From: a virus
Virus record (IMG/VR): IMGVR_UViG_3300043398_000464
Location: 1-31,171 of that record
Strand: one strand, 5' to 3'
Length of the DNA stretch: 31,171 nucleotides
Part shown: positions 5,696-13,137 of the stretch, piece after piece
How positions within the stretch are numbered: the stretch's first letter is position 1
Layout of the letters: each line of letters opens with the position of its first letter
Notes under the pieces: generated by a model
The model's database searches: none
Seen by the model: the letters and a program-made list of their open reading frames with translations, nothing else
Told to the model about the DNA's origin: nothing
Position numbers and translations under genes: made by a program

Positions 5696-6783
5696 ATTTA
5701 AATAATAAACTTACAAACAAAAGAATCAACTCAGGTTTCACCATATTTCAAAGAATTTTGTTTTCTTTGCCACTGTCCGGAGATGCACTGATAATATTTA
5801 TGTTTTTACGAGATGTGGCTGGAGAGCACGGGAAATGCTTCATGTCAAATGCGAAAATAGCCGCAGGTAGTGGTAGATCAATACGCACCGTCATAAATGC
5901 AAAAAAACGACTGTCTATGCCGATGAAAGAGCTGAAGGGGAGGTCTTTGATCAGCTGCACGCCACAGTATGAATCGAACGGAAATAGGGGATCAGACTTA
6001 ATCAAACTCGTAGATATTTGGGATCTGAACCATGAGCACGTAGTGTCGAAAGTGCGAGCGCAAAAAATCGACGTTGAAAAACAAAATAGAGATGCAAATT
6101 TTGCACCACCCCCCACCCCCCCTTGTGCAAATTTTGCACACAAACAAGAACCCTTTTCTTGTCTTAAAGAGAATATAAGAGAAGAACTAAAACAGGGAGC
6201 AGAGCTCCCCTGTCTCTGTTCTCCTCCAAAGAGGGAGTCTCAAAAGCCCAAAAAAGCAAGACTATGCGAACTGGAGGACATCCAGGATCTCATCGATGAA
6301 GGAAAAATATCCCTTCAAGAGGCGAAGCAGCTTTGCCTGAGTGGAAACGCACTGCAAATCCGCATGGCTGTAGAGGCAATGGATCAACCCTTGGCTAGAG
6401 GTCGCCGAATTTTTAACCGGGTCGCTTGGCTACGGGCTGCAATACGCGATCTATATGTCCCGTCTACGAAATCGCCCCGAAAATTCCACGATAAACGCAC
6501 TCCAGGTCAGGTCGATAGAGAAACGACCGCGGCTAGATCGTCCGCAATCGGTAAAATATGCGCACAGCTTCCAGAGGTCCAAAAGATGGCAGCTCAGCGA
6601 GACTGGATCATCGGATGGATGGACGGCTACCTATGCGCTCAGGGACCAAATGGAGAAATGTGGACGATAAGTACTGACGACCCCAAAAATCTCATCGACG
6701 AGGCAATCAAGATGTCCAAGCATATTCAGCAAATACCCATAAACCCATCTATAGTGGCCCAGATTAAACGATCGCAATGCTAG
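5638..6783 (+). CDS. Phage/plasmid-type replication initiator with winged helix and embedded iterons
   Basis: AAGGA eight bases before the ATG supports this start. After a polar leader of about 40 residues, residues 40-135 form a winged-helix domain (LSGDALIIFMFLRDVAGEHG, SNAKIAAGSGRSIRTVIN, then RSLISCTPQYESNGNRGSDL). This is followed by a linker whose DNA holds two iteron-like repeats and encodes ANFAPPPTPPCANFAH (153-168), then a charged spacer and a helical C-terminal domain from about residue 205. N-terminal winged-helix proteins with the origin inside the linker-coding DNA are the plan of lambda O and of many HTH replication proteins of phages and plasmids. It should bind the origin and recruit replication proteins, though no helicase or primase gene is visible nearby. 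It is the last of three related genes. Confidence 0.75.
   Translation: MSASLASSCISSNELDSTTNLNNKLTNKRINSGFTIFQRILFSLPLSGDALIIFMFLRDVAGEHGKCFMSNAKIAAGSGRSIRTVINAKKRLSMPMKELKGRSLISCTPQYESNGNRGSDLIKLVDIWDLNHEHVVSKVRAQKIDVEKQNRDANFAPPPTPPCANFAHKQEPFSCLKENIREELKQGAELPCLCSPPKRESQKPKKARLCELEDIQDLIDEGKISLQEAKQLCLSGNALQIRMAVEAMDQPLARGRRIFNRVAWLRAAIRDLYVPSTKSPRKFHDKRTPGQVDRETTAARSSAIGKICAQLPEVQKMAAQRDWIIGWMDGYLCAQGPNGEMWTISTDDPKNLIDEAIKMSKHIQQIPINPSIVAQIKRSQC
5702..5729 (-). promoter_or_regulatory. Leftward promoter inside the initiator gene
   Basis: Leftward, TTGATT (5729-5724), 16 bp, then TATTAT (5707-5702): 4 of 6 and 5 of 6 consensus matches. The start point would be near 5695, about 100 bp before terminator 3. 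It lies within A/T-rich coding sequence, which raises the chance of a spurious match. Confidence 0.4.
6093..6138. repeat. Iteron pair, candidate replication origin
   Basis: TGCAAATTTTGCA occurs at 6093-6105 and again identically at 6126-6138, a spacing of 33 bp (about three helical turns and exactly 11 codons). Each copy is a near-palindrome and the second is extended by a flanking G and C. Between them runs an unusual C-rich tract, C6-A-C7 (6109-6122). The DNA lies in the linker-coding part of the initiator gene, where lambda-O-type origins sit, and is followed by an A-rich stretch near 6165-6195 that could melt. Binding and origin activity are inferred. Confidence 0.55.
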
Positions 6784-6883
6784 CAATACCTACATGCTGG
6801 TCACCAAGAAAATAGCAACACAGAGGTTTTTAAAGGGGTTGGGATATTTTACCGCAGAAAATTATCCGAGAGCGTTGACGTAT

Positions 6884-6914
6884 GTTATCGTCCCTGCCAA
6901 CGAAAAACGCTTGC
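6884..6914 (+). repeat. Duplicated 31-bp promoter element, copy 1
   Basis: This 31-bp block matches 7587-7617 at 30 of 31 positions (A versus G at position 16). It begins GTTATCGTCCCTGCC and ends with the -35 region of a promoter. Downstream sequence diverges except around the -10. A shorter partial match (ATGTTATCG plus CCC) occurs at 20368-20385. Position upstream of -35 suggests an activator site or UP element. Confidence 0.75.
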
Positions 6915-6940
6915 ACTCTTTGTTTCGGGTGTGCTAAAAT
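6911..6940 (+). promoter_or_regulatory. Early promoter 1
   Basis: TTGCAC (6911-6916), an 18-bp spacer and TAAAAT (6935-6940) lie downstream of copy 1 of the duplicated element and 43 bp before the start of the 185-residue gene. The same arrangement recurs at 7614-7642, which strengthens the call. Confidence 0.6.
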
Positions 6941-6983
6941 AGGCGCACCTCAGAAGGAAAACCTGAGCCAACAGGAGGAACCC

Positions 6984-7541
6984 ATGTACACACGACTCGA
7001 ATTTGAAGATGATTTTTCAGCAGGCCGCACACCAGTCGAGATTCTTGATTATTTCAAAGAGGCGGTAGAGGATACAGATAATATACTCAAGCAGCTGAGA
7101 GATCGCGATCAAGAAGATTCGGACGGTTACGGCATGCAAGAGCTCCTATATCGACTGCGTTGTGAGTCTTTTGAGGACGCTAAGCGACGCATTAAGTCAC
7201 ACAAGACGTTCGGATGTAGAAATCTGACAGAGCTGGTCGATCTGATCGAGCAGACGCCGTATTTTGATTTGGATCTAGATATGGGCGACTTGCCGACGTG
7301 GCACTGGTCATACAAGCAAATAAAGCAGGACTTTGGCATTGAAGGCACATCAGATCAGCCGATCCTGTCTTGGGATGCGAACGAAGTTCTGTTTGGCAAT
7401 GCAAAAAATAAGGCTATGATCAGTCTGCCTATACGTGGTCTAGTTCAGGATAGCTGCTGCAAAAATCCAAAAGCAGCCTCCAACTGGAGGTTCCAACGAG
7501 AACTAACCGGCCTAGACAACCCAGGACGTATGGTCCGATAG
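6984..7541 (+). CDS. Hypothetical acidic early protein, 185 aa
   Basis: The frame is open to an upstream ATG, but that ATG lies within the duplicated promoter element, and AGGAGG with five-base spacing supports the start at 6984 (MYTRLEFEDDFSAGRTPVEI). The protein is acidic, with a helical first half (EILDYFKEAVEDTDNILKQL) and a less ordered second half. No family is recognised. It has its own promoter of the same type as the next gene, upstream of the recombination genes, so it is probably an early protein of the replication and recombination phase. Confidence 0.75.
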   Translation: MYTRLEFEDDFSAGRTPVEILDYFKEAVEDTDNILKQLRDRDQEDSDGYGMQELLYRLRCESFEDAKRRIKSHKTFGCRNLTELVDLIEQTPYFDLDLDMGDLPTWHWSYKQIKQDFGIEGTSDQPILSWDANEVLFGNAKNKAMISLPIRGLVQDSCCKNPKAASNWRFQRELTGLDNPGRMVR

Positions 7542-7586
7542 CTTTAGTTATGTTGCACTCCAACAAAACTGGACCTAAATGCACAC

Positions 7587-7617
7587 GTTATCGTCCCTGC
7601 CGACGAAAAACGCTTGC
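7587..7617 (+). repeat. Duplicated 31-bp promoter element, copy 2
   Basis: Second copy of the element at 6884-6914 with a single difference in 31 positions. It lies in the 150-bp spacer between the two acidic early genes, directly upstream of promoter 2. Conservation is tight in the element and ends at the -35, unlike a general duplication of the whole region. Confidence 0.75.
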
Positions 7618-7642
7618 GATAAATGTAAAGTCACTGTAAAAT
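7614..7642 (+). promoter_or_regulatory. Early promoter 2
   Basis: TTGCGA (7614-7619), a 17-bp spacer and TAAAAT (7637-7642) precede the operon that carries the 110-residue protein, RecT and the exonuclease. The identical TAAAATAGG around the -10 in promoter 1 supports a shared regulatory signal. Confidence 0.6.
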
Positions 7643-7691
7643 AGGTGTGTCGCTACGGAAGTGGTGATGCAACACGAACAGGGATTCAAAA

Positions 7692-8024
7692 ATGTATCCA
7701 GAAACAGAAAATATCATCGAGGCTACAGAGCAATCAGTACTAGCTCTTGAGTGTCAATCTGCTTTACATCCATCTAGACGATGCAAAGCTACAATTCTAG
7801 CTGCGCTAACACTCATAGATGATCTTACACAGTCATGGTTTCTAGAGGATCTAACAGTGTCTGATTTGATCGATTTAGACGCAGGCGAGTTCGAGAGTGT
7901 CATCGAAGAGCTAAATTACCACATCAAAGCTGCTCAAAAATCTATCGACGACTACAACGAGCGTTCTATGCCATGCGACGGGCAGACTGCTTGGCAAGAC
8001 ACCGCGCACCTATTTGGAGTTTAA
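7692..8024 (+). CDS. Hypothetical acidic protein, 110 aa
   Basis: First gene behind early promoter 2, with a modest CAGGG ribosome-binding site. It is acidic and probably helical throughout (NIIEATEQSVLALECQSAL, then LIDLDAGEFESVIEELNYH). No known family is recognised. The stop TAA is one base away from the RecT start (TAACATG), so the two are translationally linked. A role as a recombination accessory protein or host-nuclease inhibitor is possible from position only. Confidence 0.75.
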   Translation: MYPETENIIEATEQSVLALECQSALHPSRRCKATILAALTLIDDLTQSWFLEDLTVSDLIDLDAGEFESVIEELNYHIKAAQKSIDDYNERSMPCDGQTAWQDTAHLFGV

Positions 8025-8025
8025 C

Positions 8026-8805
8026 ATGAGTAGCCGCCAAGAATTAATCACTGTAGATGCATTCACATTAGAGGCTGAGCGCTCATTTGAGCTCGCACAA
8101 AAGCTACATACCCAAAAGCACTACGCTAAACTAGGTATGGATGGCATTCTAGCTATCCTTGCACAAGCTAAAGCCATTGGCATTGATCCAGTACGAGCTT
8201 TAAATGGGGGGTGCTACTACGTTAATGGCAAGGTAGAGCTATCTGCACAGATGATGAATCAACTGATACGTAAAGCCGGTCATAGTATCACCGTAGACAA
8301 AAAATCAGATGATACCTGCTACACCCTGCATGGCAAGCGACATGATAATGGGGATACCATGATGGTGTCCTTTAGTATCGATGAAGCAAAAAAGGCTAAT
8401 ATTAGTAAAGGTTTTGCATGGCTCAACTATCCTGGAGATATGCTATTTGCTCGCGCACTAAGCCGTTTAGCTCGTCGCCTATTTGCAGATGTGATAGGAG
8501 ACTGCTATGTAGACGGAGAAATCTCTAGCGCAATAGAGGCGGAAAAAGCGATGTGCAAAAACACGCCAGAGAAAGAAGTAGATGTAACTATACATGTGCC
8601 AGAAAAACAACTGCATGTTGAACTATGCTCTCAATCGCAATGCGACGAACTTTTAGCATTAGTCTCGATGGATAGTGTGCTGAAGGAAAATCTACAGAAC
8701 TTCTTGAGCTCTCGATTCGATGGCGATATGCAAAAGTTGCCGTCCAACGTCATAAATGGAATGATTGCGAGATTGAAAAAGCTACAGGAGAGTACATGCG
8801 AATAG
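8026..8805 (+). CDS. recT: RecT-family single-strand annealing protein
   Basis: An in-frame TTG at 8014 could start translation, but GGAG ahead of the ATG at 8026 is a better match (MSSRQELITVDAFTLEAERS). The 259-residue protein shows RecT-type motifs: ALNGGCYYVNGKVELSAQMM (58-77), a strand pair with ITVDKKSDDTCYTLHGK (88-104) and the core WLNYPGDMLFARALSRLARR (132-151). RecT proteins anneal complementary single strands made by a partner exonuclease and so promote homologous recombination. The next gene overlaps it by 10 bp and encodes that exonuclease. The C-terminal third (from about residue 195) is a less conserved helical region. Confidence 0.87.
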   Translation: MSSRQELITVDAFTLEAERSFELAQKLHTQKHYAKLGMDGILAILAQAKAIGIDPVRALNGGCYYVNGKVELSAQMMNQLIRKAGHSITVDKKSDDTCYTLHGKRHDNGDTMMVSFSIDEAKKANISKGFAWLNYPGDMLFARALSRLARRLFADVIGDCYVDGEISSAIEAEKAMCKNTPEKEVDVTIHVPEKQLHVELCSQSQCDELLALVSMDSVLKENLQNFLSSRFDGDMQKLPSNVINGMIARLKKLQESTCE

Positions 8806-9647
8806 AGTTAGAGCAAGGTACTCCAGAGTGGTTGACCTTTAGAGAGACAAAAATTGGTGCTTCTGACGCTCCCATAATCATGGGGGTGTCTCCTTGGTGT
8901 ACGCCGTATCAGCTATGGGAGCGTAAACTAAGATTGAAAGAAGCCCAGACAATGACACCTGCCATGGCTCGTGGTCACGCTATGGAAGCAAAGGCTAGAG
9001 AACAGCTAGAACTCCATTTTGGAATAGTCCTTAAACCGGGTGTGATTCAGAGCGACGTGTATGAGTGGCAGATGGCGAGCCTGGATGCGATTAGCGAAGA
9101 CGGGTCAATAGTGATAGAGATCAAATGCCCAGGCAAGGATGATCATTCGTCAGCAGCCTCAGCAAAGGTACCAATGCATTACGCTCCTCAGCTACAGCAT
9201 ATAATGGCTGTTACCGGAGCACAAAAGATGTTCTACTTTAGTTATTCTGACGACAGCAGTCATCTGCTGGAGGTAGATAGAGACAATAATTACATCACTG
9301 AAATGATTCGTAAGGAACGCACATTCTACTCATGCATGATGAATCTGACACCGCCGGAATTATGTGGCAAAGATACTCAATCGTGGGATCCTTCCGATGA
9401 AGATAACGTCCGTCGATTAGTCAATTTATTGGAATACCGCAAGTTAATAGAGGATGAGATCTCCTCGTTGCAACGTCACTTAAAGTCTAAATTAACAACA
9501 ACAACTGTTGGGTACGGTCTAAAAGCTTATTTTATTAAAGAGCGCGGAACTGTAGACTATTCCTCAATTCCAGAATTAGCTAGCATAAATCTGGATAAAT
9601 ATAGACGATTCTCCATGCCAACATGGGGATTTAAGTTGGAGGAGTAG
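8796..9647 (+). CDS. YqaJ/lambda-exonuclease-like recombination nuclease
   Basis: The start is supported by AGGAG in the end of recT. The 283-residue protein has the YqaJ-type core: QGTPEWLTFRETKIGASDAP (7-26), ARGHAMEAKAR (58-68) with E64, ASLDAIS with D97, EIKCPG with E108 and K110, and QLQHIM (132-137). These correspond to the metal-binding and catalytic residues of PD-(D/E)XK exonucleases of the lambda Exo type, which degrade one strand of duplex ends and supply single strands to RecT. Length is normal for the family (about 200-320). A coiled-coil stretch (LLEYRKLIEDEISSLQRHLK) lies near residues 209-228. Confidence 0.92.
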   Translation: MRIELEQGTPEWLTFRETKIGASDAPIIMGVSPWCTPYQLWERKLRLKEAQTMTPAMARGHAMEAKAREQLELHFGIVLKPGVIQSDVYEWQMASLDAISEDGSIVIEIKCPGKDDHSSAASAKVPMHYAPQLQHIMAVTGAQKMFYFSYSDDSSHLLEVDRDNNYITEMIRKERTFYSCMMNLTPPELCGKDTQSWDPSDEDNVRRLVNLLEYRKLIEDEISSLQRHLKSKLTTTTVGYGLKAYFIKERGTVDYSSIPELASINLDKYRRFSMPTWGFKLEE

Positions 9648-9648
9648 T

Positions 9649-9852
9649 ATGGTCCAATTAGATTTATTTCCTTTTGACGACGATGTACACATGTGGAGTG
9701 AGATCCTTGATATCAAGGAAAGCCATGGCAAGGTACGACGGCGGCTTTTTGCAGAGTTAAGTGAGTTGAAGGCACAGATAGCAGAGCTCAAGGAAGAGCA
9801 TGCGCAGCTACAAAAACAACAGAAAAGGAATTCAGCATTTACATGGATTTAG
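9649..9852 (+). CDS. Small coiled-coil protein, 67 aa
   Basis: GGAGGAG at the end of the exonuclease gene is an excellent ribosome-binding site, and the start is two bases after the stop. The second half is a leucine-spaced charged helix (ELSELKAQIAELKEEHAQLQ), a likely coiled coil. No enzyme motif is present. Its place behind the exonuclease suggests an accessory or regulatory peptide. The last 10 bp overlap the next gene. Confidence 0.7.
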   Translation: MVQLDLFPFDDDVHMWSEILDIKESHGKVRRRLFAELSELKAQIAELKEEHAQLQKQQKRNSAFTWI

Positions 9853-10199
9853 ATGAATTACGTAAACAAAATAATATGTTGTACGACAAAAACCTGTCCC
9901 TACGCGAAGAAATTAGTTATCTGAGGGAAAAGATAGACACAATACAAAATTCAATAGCTTGTAATTCATTAAATCTGGTGTTGCTGACTATAACCGTTTG
10001 TGTATTACTTTTAGTTCCTGGCATTTGGGATAACTTTATTACTGTGCTACAGTTTTTTGGAGCTGTAATAATGGCTGCAATAGTTACAGAAACCGGAAAT
10101 GCCATTACAGTCACATTAATAGGACTAGGATTGTATATTTGGTATGGCGGAAGGGAATCTGCCAAACCTAACATACCCCCTAGGCTACCAAATCGGTAG
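9843..10199 (+). CDS. Membrane protein with N-terminal coiled coil, 118 aa
   Basis: Residues 1-37 form a charged helix with heptad spacing (DELRKQNNMLYDKNLSLREE), followed by three hydrophobic stretches at about 41-60 (LNLVLLTITVCVLLLV), 65-82 and 86-104 (ITVTLIGLGLYIWYGG). This gives two to three membrane passes. Small phage proteins with several passes can be holins, superinfection-exclusion factors or replication-membrane anchors, and sequence alone cannot decide. It is the last gene of the rightward early operon and converges on the fibre operon, 11 bp away. No strong terminator was seen between them. Confidence 0.65.
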   Translation: MDLDELRKQNNMLYDKNLSLREEISYLREKIDTIQNSIACNSLNLVLLTITVCVLLLVPGIWDNFITVLQFFGAVIMAAIVTETGNAITVTLIGLGLYIWYGGRESAKPNIPPRLPNR

Positions 10200-10210
10200 A
10201 AATTGGTAGA

Positions 10211-10432
10211 TTATAGGTTTTCTGGGCTTGTTGGAGTCAAATCCACCCTAAATCCGGATTTGTCGTAAAGGTAGTCCTCGCTCCACTCCTCGATGAGGTT
10301 ATCATCCTCTAGGCCCAGCTTTTCATTGAGCAGCTCGCAAGCGAAGGCTGTCATGCATAGAAAAACGGCAATTCCTATATATGAGGCGAGCGACGTGTAT
10401 AGAGAATAGCGAATTACTGCTGCTGCTGACAT
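10211..10432 (-). CDS. Small single-pass membrane protein, 73 aa
   Basis: AGGAGC with good spacing precedes the start (MSAAAVIRYSLYTSLASYIG). Residues about 10-32 are hydrophobic and end in FACELLNEK, with a weak resemblance to a lipobox around the Cys near residue 31. An acidic soluble tail of about 40 residues follows. It is the last gene of the fibre operon, after the lectin-like fibre at 10443-11375 (10-bp gap). A lysis role such as a spanin- or holin-like component is possible but unproved; no lysozyme gene is near. Confidence 0.65.
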   Translation of the reverse strand: MSAAAVIRYSLYTSLASYIGIAVFLCMTAFACELLNEKLGLEDDNLIEEWSEDYLYDKSGFRVDLTPTSPENL

Positions 10433-10442
10433 GGGAGAGCTC

Positions 10443-11375
10443 CTAGATATACTCGTTTGCGTCGTTGAGATAATAGATCGTATCGATCAGCACCTGTGCC
10501 TTATTGTCCTTAACACGAACTTTGTAGCTAGGGTTGGTTTGATCGATAGGCAAATTAGAAGTGAAGGTACCAAGCGATGCCGCATCTAGGAAACACTCCA
10601 CTAGGGCGCCGTCTTTGCTGAACGCAATCGCGACCTTATGCCACCCGGTACCAATGGCAATGCCGGTGTTGGTAGATGTTAACGCGGCACCGGGCACACC
10701 CCTACACTGTATGAACCAATTTGCTGACGTTGCACGCTTAGCGTAGATATTTACCCCACACGAGCCCGTGGATGCATCTAATTGGCTACCTATAATGAAT
10801 TGGAGGACCCCGTTTGCCCCCCAATCAGCTACTTGGTCTATATAGAAATCCCAGCCGATAGCCACGTTAGATTGCTGATCACTGGTATTCGTCCAATATA
10901 GCCCCGTATCGGTCCTACTAAGTGTGGCATCGTTTGTGCTACCTGGAGTCGGGTTTAGAGAGACTACACCCAGACGTCCTCCACACTGTGTATAGGTGGT
11001 GAAGTCATCGACCAACTCAGCCGTACCTGTGATATGGAGCCCCCATCCGTCGATTCCGTCTTGAACTGCAACGGCCGGTGCGCTCCACGAAATATCTGTC
11101 CAGCAGTGGTTAAGAACATTCTCTGGAAGGAAGAGACTGCTAGGATCAAACGGATCTGGAGATACTGACGTAGAAGTCGCGGATACTGTAATAGTATTTC
11201 CTGAGCCGCTAGTAGACGCTCCTGTAGCGCCAACCACATTAAGGATGTGTGAAGCTGCGGTAGCCGACCCTGAATCGGTTGCATATGTCAGAGGAACATT
11301 CCCCTTCAGGCTAAGAATGCTTCCAGATTGACTGAAATGGGCGTTGTCAGGGTTTACCGTGGAATTAAATGTCAT
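10443..11375 (-). CDS. Lectin-like tail-fibre protein C, 310 aa
   Basis: The N-terminus (MTFNSTVNPDNAHFSQSGSI) and the following module (TYATDSGSATAASHILNVVG, then STSGSGNTITVSATS) are shared with the next two upstream genes. After a short linker (about residue 75) the C-terminal 230 residues look like a jelly-roll carbohydrate-binding domain, including GTGWHKVAIAFSKDGALVEC, LDAASLGTF and a final TIYYLN, as in LamG/concanavalin-type folds. The likely role is receptor recognition at the virion tip. Its ATG overlaps the TGA of the 297-residue gene (ATGA). Confidence 0.75.
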   Translation of the reverse strand: MTFNSTVNPDNAHFSQSGSILSLKGNVPLTYATDSGSATAASHILNVVGATGASTSGSGNTITVSATSTSVSPDPFDPSSLFLPENVLNHCWTDISWSAPAVAVQDGIDGWGLHITGTAELVDDFTTYTQCGGRLGVVSLNPTPGSTNDATLSRTDTGLYWTNTSDQQSNVAIGWDFYIDQVADWGANGVLQFIIGSQLDASTGSCGVNIYAKRATSANWFIQCRGVPGAALTSTNTGIAIGTGWHKVAIAFSKDGALVECFLDAASLGTFTSNLPIDQTNPSYKVRVKDNKAQVLIDTIYYLNDANEYI

Positions 11376-12265
11376 AGTGATAGACTCTCGCTGAGATAGT
11401 AGACGGTATCATAATGCAATTTTGCCTGACTGTGGTATTGCGCGTATGTGCAAAACAACTCATCGGTATCTGCGGGGATATTAGCGTTGTGGGTTGCTAC
11501 GAGGGTACCGTCGATATAGAATTCGACGCTTGTCGCAGTATTATTGGCCCATATCATGAACTTATGCCAGCTCGTGTTGATGGCTACGCCACTATTTGTT
11601 TCCTCTACGCCTATACCGTCTCCTGAGCGACAGATGAAATTGGCCGAGTATGACGGATCGCAATAGAACCACGTTCCAATGGTTGGTGCCGACGCGGTCG
11701 ATGGATTAGTTCCACTCAGCCCAAAATGCGCATACGCTCCAGCTCCCCATCCACTAGCCAGATCAAACGCCACAGCCCATCCCATACTCATTTCCTGAGT
11801 ACCTATGCATAGAGGACAGTACGCATACCATCCCTGCGACGTAGAGGCTGTTGTAGTCAGCGCCTGCACGCCTACACGCCCTCGCATCAATGACGCGGTA
11901 GCACTCGTGATGGTAGGTGTACTGGATCCGATGCGCACCCATCGTCCACGGACTGGAGTGGTGACAGAGACTGGATTAAAGTACCACTCATCTATGATGG
12001 ATCGTCGGGAAAACAGGGTATCTGGCACATGAGGATCAGGAGGATTTCCTCCAGCTCCAGCTTCCAGATTCAGGCTGACAGTGCTACTAGAACCAGATGA
12101 GTTCATGTTAGTTCCACCAGCAATAGTCAGAGTGTTAGCTGCCGACACTGCGGTTCCGCTGTCTGTAACAAACGAAAGTGAAGTTGCGGCACATAACTGA
12201 AGCTTTCCACCTGAGGTAGTGAAATAAGTCTGGCTCGGGTTGCATGAGTCATTGAAGACAGCCAT
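11372..12265 (-). CDS. Lectin-like tail-fibre protein B, 297 aa
   Basis: Begins MAVFNDSCNPSQTYFTTSGG and repeats the module FVTDSGTAVSAANTLTIAGG, then SSGSSSTVSLNLEAG. The C-terminal domain aligns in layout with its neighbours: NTSWHKFMIWANNTATSVEF, YIDGTLVATHNANIPAD and the closing DTVYYLSE. It shares NPSQT with protein A. Start and stop are fused to adjacent genes (TAATG at 12265, ATGA at 11372-11375). The spread of sequence in the lectin part compared with the conserved N-terminus points to diverging receptor specificities. Confidence 0.75.
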   Translation of the reverse strand: MAVFNDSCNPSQTYFTTSGGKLQLCAATSLSFVTDSGTAVSAANTLTIAGGTNMNSSGSSSTVSLNLEAGAGGNPPDPHVPDTLFSRRSIIDEWYFNPVSVTTPVRGRWVRIGSSTPTITSATASLMRGRVGVQALTTTASTSQGWYAYCPLCIGTQEMSMGWAVAFDLASGWGAGAYAHFGLSGTNPSTASAPTIGTWFYCDPSYSANFICRSGDGIGVEETNSGVAINTSWHKFMIWANNTATSVEFYIDGTLVATHNANIPADTDELFCTYAQYHSQAKLHYDTVYYLSESLSL

Positions 12266-13137
12266 TAGGCACCATTGCTGAAGTAGAGTTGATCAAAATC
12301 CAGTGTATTGATGTACGGCACGCCGGTATCGCACTGCTGATATACCGTCCAGTAGAGCGCTGTCGATGTACTGGGGAGATTCGTTGAGTGTGAAGCTACC
12401 AATACTCCAGCTAGGTAGAAATCTATTTGGCTTGCTGCGCTATTCACAACAATCGCCATCTTGATGGCATCTGTGGTAATCGCGACAGATGTTGTGGTGC
12501 TCGTCGTTACTCCACCACTCGATGTTTTGCAGATATAATAGCTAGAATTTGTCGGGTCCATATAGAAAACGGCACCGTCTGTAGGTAGCGATGCATTGGG
12601 GATATTGTGCAGCCCTAGATAGCAATATTTACCGGAACCCCATCCAGAAGACACCTTCAGCTTGATTACCATTCCCCAAGCTAACTCATAGGTCCCTATG
12701 TACGTTGGGTGCAGCCCATAAACTCCGACATTAGGATAATATAAATGCATGGCATACTGACGCCCATAGTAATACGGAGCAACTGATGCTCCCACACCCT
12801 GAGAGGAACCAAATCGTCCGAATGCATTATCCCCACCTCCTCCAGTCGATTGCACTCCGTAGTTTCCTATCTTCCATGCAAGACGATTCTGTGCGCGAAA
12901 TAACAGCGTCTGATCGTCTGGTTCAGGGGGTGCGCTCGTTGCATTAATAGTGACAGTACTTCCTGCCCCGGACGTAGAAACACCAGCTCCGCCAAGAATA
13001 TTCAGAATATTGGCTGATGGTATAGCTGTGCCACTATCTGTGACATAGCTTGTGGCAACGGTCTGAACGGGTTCAAGGATTGATCCAGATTGCGTGAAAT
13101 GCGTTTGAGATGGATTGCATGATCCGTTGAACACCAT
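12265..13137 (-). CDS. Lectin-like tail-fibre protein A, 290 aa
   Basis: Begins MVFNGSCNPSQTHFTQSGSI, followed by SYVTDSGTAIPSANILNILG and STSGAGSTVTINATS. The lectin-like part contains YLAGVLVASHSTNLPSTST and ends LDFDQLYFSN. It is the closest in N-terminal sequence to the repeats of the 353-residue gene that precedes it. The two share TAATG at 13137. With 11372-12265 and 10443-11375 it forms a three-member tandem family with conserved N-termini and variable binding domains. Confidence 0.75.
   Translation of the reverse strand: MVFNGSCNPSQTHFTQSGSILEPVQTVATSYVTDSGTAIPSANILNILGGAGVSTSGAGSTVTINATSAPPEPDDQTLLFRAQNRLAWKIGNYGVQSTGGGGDNAFGRFGSSQGVGASVAPYYYGRQYAMHLYYPNVGVYGLHPTYIGTYELAWGMVIKLKVSSGWGSGKYCYLGLHNIPNASLPTDGAVFYMDPTNSSYYICKTSSGGVTTSTTTSVAITTDAIKMAIVVNSAASQIDFYLAGVLVASHSTNLPSTSTALYWTVYQQCDTGVPYINTLDFDQLYFSNGA

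Noticed and set aside
6109-6122. C6-A-C7 tract as a phase-variation slippage site
   Set aside because: It lies inside the initiator, where frameshifting would destroy the essential C-terminal domain; its place between the iterons suggests an origin-related role instead.
5748-6143. 131-codon minus-strand ORF inside the initiator gene
   Set aside because: Antisense shadow of the winged-helix domain; the initiator frame has a ribosome-binding site and recognisable domain. Only the short noncoding leftward RNA is proposed here.
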